Source of the DNA: Deltaproteobacteria bacterium
GTDB taxonomy: Bacteria; Desulfobacterota; Desulfobacteria; Desulfobacterales; JAFDFH01
NCBI GenBank assembly: GCA_019309945.1
Contig: JAFDFH010000082.1
Span: 1-17,064, forward strand
Direction of reading: 5' to 3'
Length of the DNA: 17,064 nucleotides
Positions 13,845 to 17,064 of this stretch are shown piece by piece. The stretch's first letter is position 1. Each line of letters opens with the position of its first letter. The position numbers and the translations under genes are program-made. A model generated the notes under the pieces. It was given only the letters and a program-made list of their open reading frames with translations. It was not told where the DNA came from and searched no databases.

Positions 13845-13969
13845 GATACCATCCTCCTTTCTTAAAAAATTTCAACGTCGCAAACTGGAGGGTGCCACTT
13901 TGACAAATGGATTTTTCCTTCAGCGAGAAACCGTCCCGCAGATTAAACAGGACTTAATTGATTAAATAC

Positions 13970-13998
13970 ATAATAATCTTTATTTAGTAAAAAAGCAA
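13970..13998 (-). promoter_or_regulatory. Putative sigma-70 promoter of the cold-shock gene
   Basis: On the minus strand TTGCTT (13993-13998) is followed after 17 bases by TATTAT (13970-13975). This would give a 5' leader of about 120 bases. The region is AT-rich, so chance matches are possible. Confidence 0.45.
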
Positions 13999-14197
13999 GC
14001 CAATTATTTGTTATTTTTAAAAAATGGGGATTACGCATTTAAACATACAAAAACGAATGTTACCCGAACAATGTCAGAGACGGCTCTGTATGGCAAGGTT
14101 TGTGGTTTCATGATACTTGCCTAATCACCTTGGCCGGTACAAATTTTCAGGCCACCAGATGGGCCGATGGTATATCTCGCCGTTTTATCTTGACATA
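13999..14197. other. Unassigned intergenic DNA between the csp promoter and the repeat
   Basis: No reading frame, RNA gene or clear terminator is supported here. A perfect TTGACA occurs at 14190-14195, but the expected -10 position falls in the repeat and shows only a weak match (taaaaa at 14214). It may be the broken promoter of the flavodoxin gene. Confidence 0.35.
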
Positions 14198-14363
14198 ATA
14201 CTTGATGGCGTCGTAAAAAGGCCCATCTACGGCGTTGCAGTGTCTTTTCAGACGCTCGGCATACCATATGTATAACCTCGCTCCTGAAAAAACACTACGC
14301 CTTGTATATAGGCCTTTTTACTTAGCCATTAGCGTTACTTTTTACGAAGCTGTCATACTTGAT
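14198..14363. repeat. Palindromic element, copy 2, with flanking direct repeats
   Basis: The 144-bp core (14204-14347) is colinear with 8217-8360 with about eight differences. The 9-base string atacttgat flanks it on both sides (14198-14206 and 14355-14363). The copy-1 flank is different. It is followed by cgtaaaaag, which can pair with ctttttacg at the element's right end. It lies upstream of the flavodoxin gene. A plus-strand open frame across it (14235-14549) is not a gene. Confidence 0.75.
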
Positions 14364-14433
14364 TGTCCCGTAAAAAGCCAAAAAGAGACCTTGGAACCAA
14401 TTTCAAAAGGTCTCATCATAAAGGAGGTTCAAC

Positions 14434-14913
14434 ATGCAAATATTAGTTCTTTATTTTTCCAGGAGTGGCAACACCAAAAAATTGGCCGAGGCAATCGCAC
14501 AAGGCGTCGCGGAGATCGAAGGTGTAAGTGCATTATTAAAAAAGACTGACGAGGTAACCAAAGATGACTTTGTAAACTCGGATGGCATCATCGCCGGGTC
14601 ACCGGTCTATTTCGGCCTGATGGCCGCTCAACTTAAAAAGGTTTTTGACGATTTTGTGGGCGTGCGCCCCAAAATGGAAGGCAAGGTTGGGGCCGCCTTT
14701 GCCACCTCCGCGGATCCTTCCGGCGGTAAGGAAACCACCATGATGTCAATTATTCAGACCCTGTTGATTTTCGGCATGGTCATCGTTGGAGATCCAATGT
14801 CTGCTACGGGTCATTACGGTGTAGCGTGTGTGGGAGCACCGGACAGCGGATACGAAGAAAATGGCGTTAAGCTTGGCCGCAGGGTAGCTGAAATCGCAAT
14901 AAAACTGAAGTGA
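14434..14913 (+). CDS. Small WrbA-like flavodoxin family protein
   Basis: The 159-residue product has a strong Shine-Dalgarno (aaaggagg at 14420-14427) and starts at the ATG at 14434. The FMN phosphate loop SRSGNTKKLA is at 9-18. The second flavin loop GSPVYFGLMAAQLKKVFDD lies near 54-72. ATSADPSGGKETT and the segment to IFGMVIVGDPM resemble the third loop and following helix of WrbA-type NAD(P)H:quinone oxidoreductases, although the protein is about 40 residues shorter than WrbA. It could be an electron-carrier flavodoxin or a small FMN reductase; sequence alone does not decide. It stands alone between repeat-rich regions. The stem-loop at 14973-15003 lacks a T-run, so no clear terminator follows. 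Confidence 0.85.
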   Translation: MQILVLYFSRSGNTKKLAEAIAQGVAEIEGVSALLKKTDEVTKDDFVNSDGIIAGSPVYFGLMAAQLKKVFDDFVGVRPKMEGKVGAAFATSADPSGGKETTMMSIIQTLLIFGMVIVGDPMSATGHYGVACVGAPDSGYEENGVKLGRRVAEIAIKLK

Positions 14914-14972
14914 TCAAGCGAAAAAAGCGTATTTACCGCCCGCTTCGCTCAAGAACACCAAGAAAGACTATT

Positions 14973-15003
14973 TTTACGGGATCATAACGACCGATCCCGT
15001 AAA
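14973..15003. other. Stem-loop downstream of the flavodoxin gene
   Basis: Perfect 11-bp arms tttacgggatc and gatcccgtaaa with a 9-base loop. No T-run follows on either strand, so it is not a standard intrinsic terminator. It may be a repeat end or a processing signal. Confidence 0.6.
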
Positions 15004-15054
15004 GATGTTTGCGGGGTGTAAATCAAGACTGTTGGTGATTTAGCTCAAATTATT

Positions 15055-15075
15055 GTAACTTCTCAATATGTTCCG
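15055..15075 (+). repeat. Short dispersed motif, copy 1
   Basis: gtaacttctcaatatgttcc and its next base recur at 16866-16886 with three substitutions. Both copies are in gene-free DNA and their role is unknown. Confidence 0.45.
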
Positions 15076-15124
15076 TAAGGCCCGCTACGCCATCCGCTAT
15101 TTTTTTTCAATACGGCCAAAACTT

Positions 15125-15248
15125 GCAGCTAAGGGCGGTTAACAGTGACCCGCGCACGTAATGTAAAATTAGTGTGTCGCTTAGCCCAAACAGGCTATAC
15201 AATCAACAAGTTATGCTGTCCGGGTCACTGTAAACCGCCCTAAACTGC
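15125..15248. repeat. MITE-like element with 28-bp inverted ends
   Basis: gcagctaagggcggttaaca (start of the 15125-15152 arm) is matched in inverted orientation by 15221-15248 with three mismatches over 28 bases. The inner 21 bases have a single mismatch. The 68 bases between are non-coding and only weakly structured. No clear target duplication was found. It differs in sequence from the other palindromes in this window. Confidence 0.7.
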
Positions 15249-15308
15249 TTCAAACAGTTGCCCGTTTTGAAAAAAATTACCGGATGACTCCGCTGGTAGG
15301 TTTAACCG

Positions 15309-15339
15309 TAACCGTTCACGGGTTCAAGAGTTCAGGTTT
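15309..15339. repeat. 'gtaaccgttcacgggttcaa' repeat copy
   Basis: Clear copy of the ggttcaa family, lying 55 bases past the stop codon of the minus-strand twin-RHH gene. Related copies are at 11683-11904, 12966-12990 and 16800-16813. Confidence 0.55.
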
Positions 15340-15393
15340 CACAATAGTTATCGAATGTTCATTGTAATCTGTGTAATCGGTGAAATCTGCGGA

Positions 15394-15990
15394 TTAAAAA
15401 TCTTCGATCAGCTTCCCTTTTTCGACAAAGGTTTCAATATTCCGCCGGGCATTTTCATAAATGGTTAAGGCGGTCTCAAATTTGTTAAAAACTGGATCCT
15501 CTTCTCCCAATAACACACCGGCTTTATTCAAAATTTTTTGACCTTGTTTCAAATGTCGCGTTATTTCAACCAATATTTCCTTGCGTTTTTCATGTTTTTC
15601 CTTCTCTCCGGCAATCATCGGTAGAAGTCGCAATAACGAATATTCGACCAGCGCATCCCGCGGGGCATTATAATCTTTTGAAACCTTTTCAATCGAGCAC
15701 AGGGTTTTTCGGCTAAGAACAAATGTTTTTTGAACACGATTATGTTTTCTGAAGCGATATGACTGAATTTCGCGGGCAATTAAATTCAATGCCCGGAGGT
15801 CTTCCATTAAATAATCGAAAAGTGATTTCTGTTTTATGCCCAGATGGGTTGAAACCGCACTTAGCGCATCGATCGCTTTTGCGGTTAACCTAAAGGTTGC
15901 CCTGACGGACTGTTTACCCCTGAGATCTTCGGTAGACGTCCATGGCAGGGTGACGCCGGTATTATTTTCCTGGGTTTCGTCTTTTTCCAT
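15394..15990 (-). CDS. Uncharacterised protein with two ribbon-helix-helix-like segments
   Basis: The product has 198 residues from the ATG at 15990 (MEKDETQ...), which has aaagga upstream. A longer frame to 16053 adds an unlikely Trp/Cys-rich start. Residues about 28-65 (VRATFRLTAKAIDALSAVS and the helix after it) and residues about 85-125 (VQKTFVLSRKTLCSIEKVS, then the helix through LVEYSLLRLLPM) each read as one beta strand followed by two helices. This is the ribbon-helix-helix pattern of small DNA-binding proteins. The remaining 70 residues form a charged helical, possibly coiled-coil, tail. Two RHH units in one chain could act as a pseudo-dimer. It is divergent from hsp20 across an AT-rich gap, so it may control itself or hsp20. 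No toxin-like partner gene is adjacent. Function is not established. Confidence 0.7.
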   Translation of the reverse strand: MEKDETQENNTGVTLPWTSTEDLRGKQSVRATFRLTAKAIDALSAVSTHLGIKQKSLFDYLMEDLRALNLIAREIQSYRFRKHNRVQKTFVLSRKTLCSIEKVSKDYNAPRDALVEYSLLRLLPMIAGEKEKHEKRKEILVEITRHLKQGQKILNKAGVLLGEEDPVFNKFETALTIYENARRNIETFVEKGKLIEDF

Positions 15991-16144
15991 TTTTTCTTTC
16001 CTTTTTTGATGAATTCGTAAAAAAGGGCAGCACCAAAGCCGTATTTTCCACACCCGAATTCTTTACCAAAGACATTCTGGCATTTTCATTACTTTAAATT
16101 AAATATTATTATTAGTAATACAATATTTTTTTAATATTATGATA

Positions 16145-16172
16145 TTGACATAAATAAAATCATTCTTAACAT
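16145..16172 (+). promoter_or_regulatory. Putative promoter of hsp20
   Basis: TTGACA at 16145-16150 is followed by TAACAT at 16167-16172 (16-base spacing, 4 of 6 matches). No sigma-32 box or CIRCE palindrome was recognised. The leader is about 70 bases. Confidence 0.4.
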
Positions 16173-16250
16173 ATTCTCTAAAGAAAGCAAAAAGTTTTTT
16201 GAACCTTTGTGCTCAGAGAAAACAAAAAATCAATATAAGGAGGTATTGTC

Positions 16251-16694
16251 ATGAATTTAGTTAGAAGAAATCCTTGGGGAAACATGTTTACGTTACGGAA
16301 TCGCATGAACCACTTTTTTGATGACGCGTCTTATCCTGTCTTAAAAGGTGATGAGGAGTTGGCAATGTGCAACTGGAATCCGGTCGTCGATATCTACGAC
16401 AACGATGACAAGATTGTCATAAATGCCGAATTGCCCGGAATCGATAAAAAGGATATTGTAATTGATATTAAAGACAGAGTTCTAACCCTGAAAGGTGAAC
16501 GTTCCCTTGACAATGAGGTGAAAGAAGATAATTTTTATCGAAGAGAAAGGGCTTTTGGAAAGTTCGAAAGGGCCTTTACGTTGCCCACAGACGTTGATTC
16601 CGGAAAAATAGAGGCTGATTTTAAAGACGGCGTGCTGAAGATTGATATTCCGAAACCTGAAAAACAAAAGCCCAAACAAATTACGATACATTAA
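16251..16694 (+). CDS. hsp20: Small heat-shock protein (Hsp20/alpha-crystallin family)
   Basis: The 147-residue ATP-independent holdase binds unfolding proteins as large oligomers. The N-terminal arm is about 1-42. The alpha-crystallin domain is about 43-135: WNPVVDIYDNDDKIVINAEL, PGIDKKDIVIDI, then FYRRERAFGKFERAFTLP and DGVLKIDIPKP. The C-terminal IXI anchor is ITI in QITIH at the very end. Shine-Dalgarno aaggagg lies about 7 bases before the ATG. Length is normal for the family. It is divergent from the twin-RHH gene and followed by an intrinsic-type terminator, so it is monocistronic. Confidence 0.96.
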   Translation: MNLVRRNPWGNMFTLRNRMNHFFDDASYPVLKGDEELAMCNWNPVVDIYDNDDKIVINAELPGIDKKDIVIDIKDRVLTLKGERSLDNEVKEDNFYRRERAFGKFERAFTLPTDVDSGKIEADFKDGVLKIDIPKPEKQKPKQITIH

Positions 16695-16726
16695 AAACCT
16701 TCATCATCATTCCTAACCCTAATCCC

Positions 16727-16756
16727 AGGGGTGGCTCGCAATGGGCCACCCCTTTA
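16727..16756 (+). terminator. Terminator of hsp20
   Basis: A perfect 9-bp GC-rich stem (aggggtggc with gccacccct), 9-base loop, then tttaaat. The T-run is short, but the position 33 bases after the stop supports it. Confidence 0.7.
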
Positions 16757-17064
16757 AATACTGCTAATCACCATTCATAACAATTCAGACAAATTAATTG
16801 TAACCGTTCACGGCTTGAAATCTGAGTCAAACGCTACAGAATACAAAGCAATTGTTGAAAAACTCGTAACATCTCAATAAGTTCTGTGGCACCAGATGAT
16901 AAAAGACGCGCCCACTGATAATAAAATATGGATCATCTCCCGATTAGTTATAGTTAATTAAGGCAAAATAAGTGGGTTATCTCCAATTGAGCAGGTATGA
17001 CCCAGAGGATACAAGGGGTCAAGGATTCAAGGATTCGAGTGATCCGCCACAGAACAGGCGGATA
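16757..17064. other. Gene-free right edge
   Basis: No gene is supported. It includes a truncated repeat gtaaccgttcacgg (16800-16813), the second copy of the short motif at 16866-16886, and direct repeats caaggattcaaggattcg near 17020-17039. The window ends before any further feature can be called. Confidence 0.5.

Larger units (their letters stand above)
14914..15393. other. Gene-free stretch with several repeats
   Basis: Contains, in order, the 14973-15003 stem-loop, the 15055 motif, the 15125-15248 inverted-repeat element and the 15309-15339 'ggttcaa' copy. No protein or RNA gene is supported. Confidence 0.6.

Noticed and set aside
13880..13898. Possible sigma-54 promoter before the cold-shock gene (TGGCAC ... 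TTGC on the minus strand)
   Set aside because: The GG-to-GC distance is 13 bases instead of 10.
14235..14549. Plus-strand open frame across the repeat and the flavodoxin start
   Set aside because: Its first half is the palindromic element and its second half overlaps the flavodoxin gene in another frame.
14973..15003. Intrinsic terminator after the flavodoxin gene
   Set aside because: The stem is strong, but no T-run follows on either strand.

Overview
The window looks like chromosome from an anaerobic, probably sulfate-reducing-type bacterium of the Desulfobacterota (Desulfobacterales-like). This is an inference. It rests on several Cys-rich 4Fe-4S proteins, a NIL-domain ferredoxin placed next to tRNA-thiolation genes, a B12-type radical SAM protein, and intergenic DNA full of short palindromic and 'ggttcaa'-type dispersed repeats of the kind I associate with that group. 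No rRNA, tRNA, CRISPR array, transposase gene or phage gene was seen.

Layout. At 1-880 a palindromic repeat runs up to the ribosome binding site of an exported protein that has an STI1-like C-terminal region. At 1101-5151 (minus strand) there is a two-gene unit: a PlsC-like acyltransferase fused to an alpha/beta-hydrolase, then a B12-binding/radical SAM protein of the RiPP-maturase type. At 5422-8212 (plus strand) a tightly overlapping operon encodes a NIL/2x[4Fe-4S] ferredoxin, MnmA (s2U34) and MtaB (ms2t6A37), which reads as a tRNA anticodon-loop thiolation unit. At 8502-9557 lies a winged-helix-plus-ferredoxin protein with at least 18 cysteines. At 9958-12960 is a complete phage-shock locus: pspA-pspB-pspC on the minus strand from a clear sigma-54 promoter, with pspF divergent and tandem PspF-like sites between them. 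At 13036-13844 (minus strand) a cold-shock protein gene is followed by a 50-residue very basic protein that starts at TTG and by a 112-residue protein of unknown function. At 14434-14913 is a small WrbA-like flavodoxin. At 15394-16694 a protein with two ribbon-helix-helix-like segments is divergent from an Hsp20 gene.

The intergenic regions are unusually rich in structure. Two near-identical 144-bp palindromes (8217-8360 and 14204-14347) are each flanked by their own private direct repeat. Other inverted-repeat elements lie at 187-365, 8437-8485, 9782-9961, 10673-10743, 11683-11897 and 15125-15248. Several of these stand directly before a Shine-Dalgarno sequence or touch a gene end, so they probably shape leaders and transcript ends.

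Functionally the window mixes envelope stress (Psp), protein and RNA stress (Hsp20, cold shock, STI1-like), tRNA sulfur modification and redox proteins. The least described items are the acyltransferase-hydrolase/radical SAM pair, the NIL-ferredoxin coupling to tRNA thiolation, the exported STI1-like protein and the twin-RHH protein.
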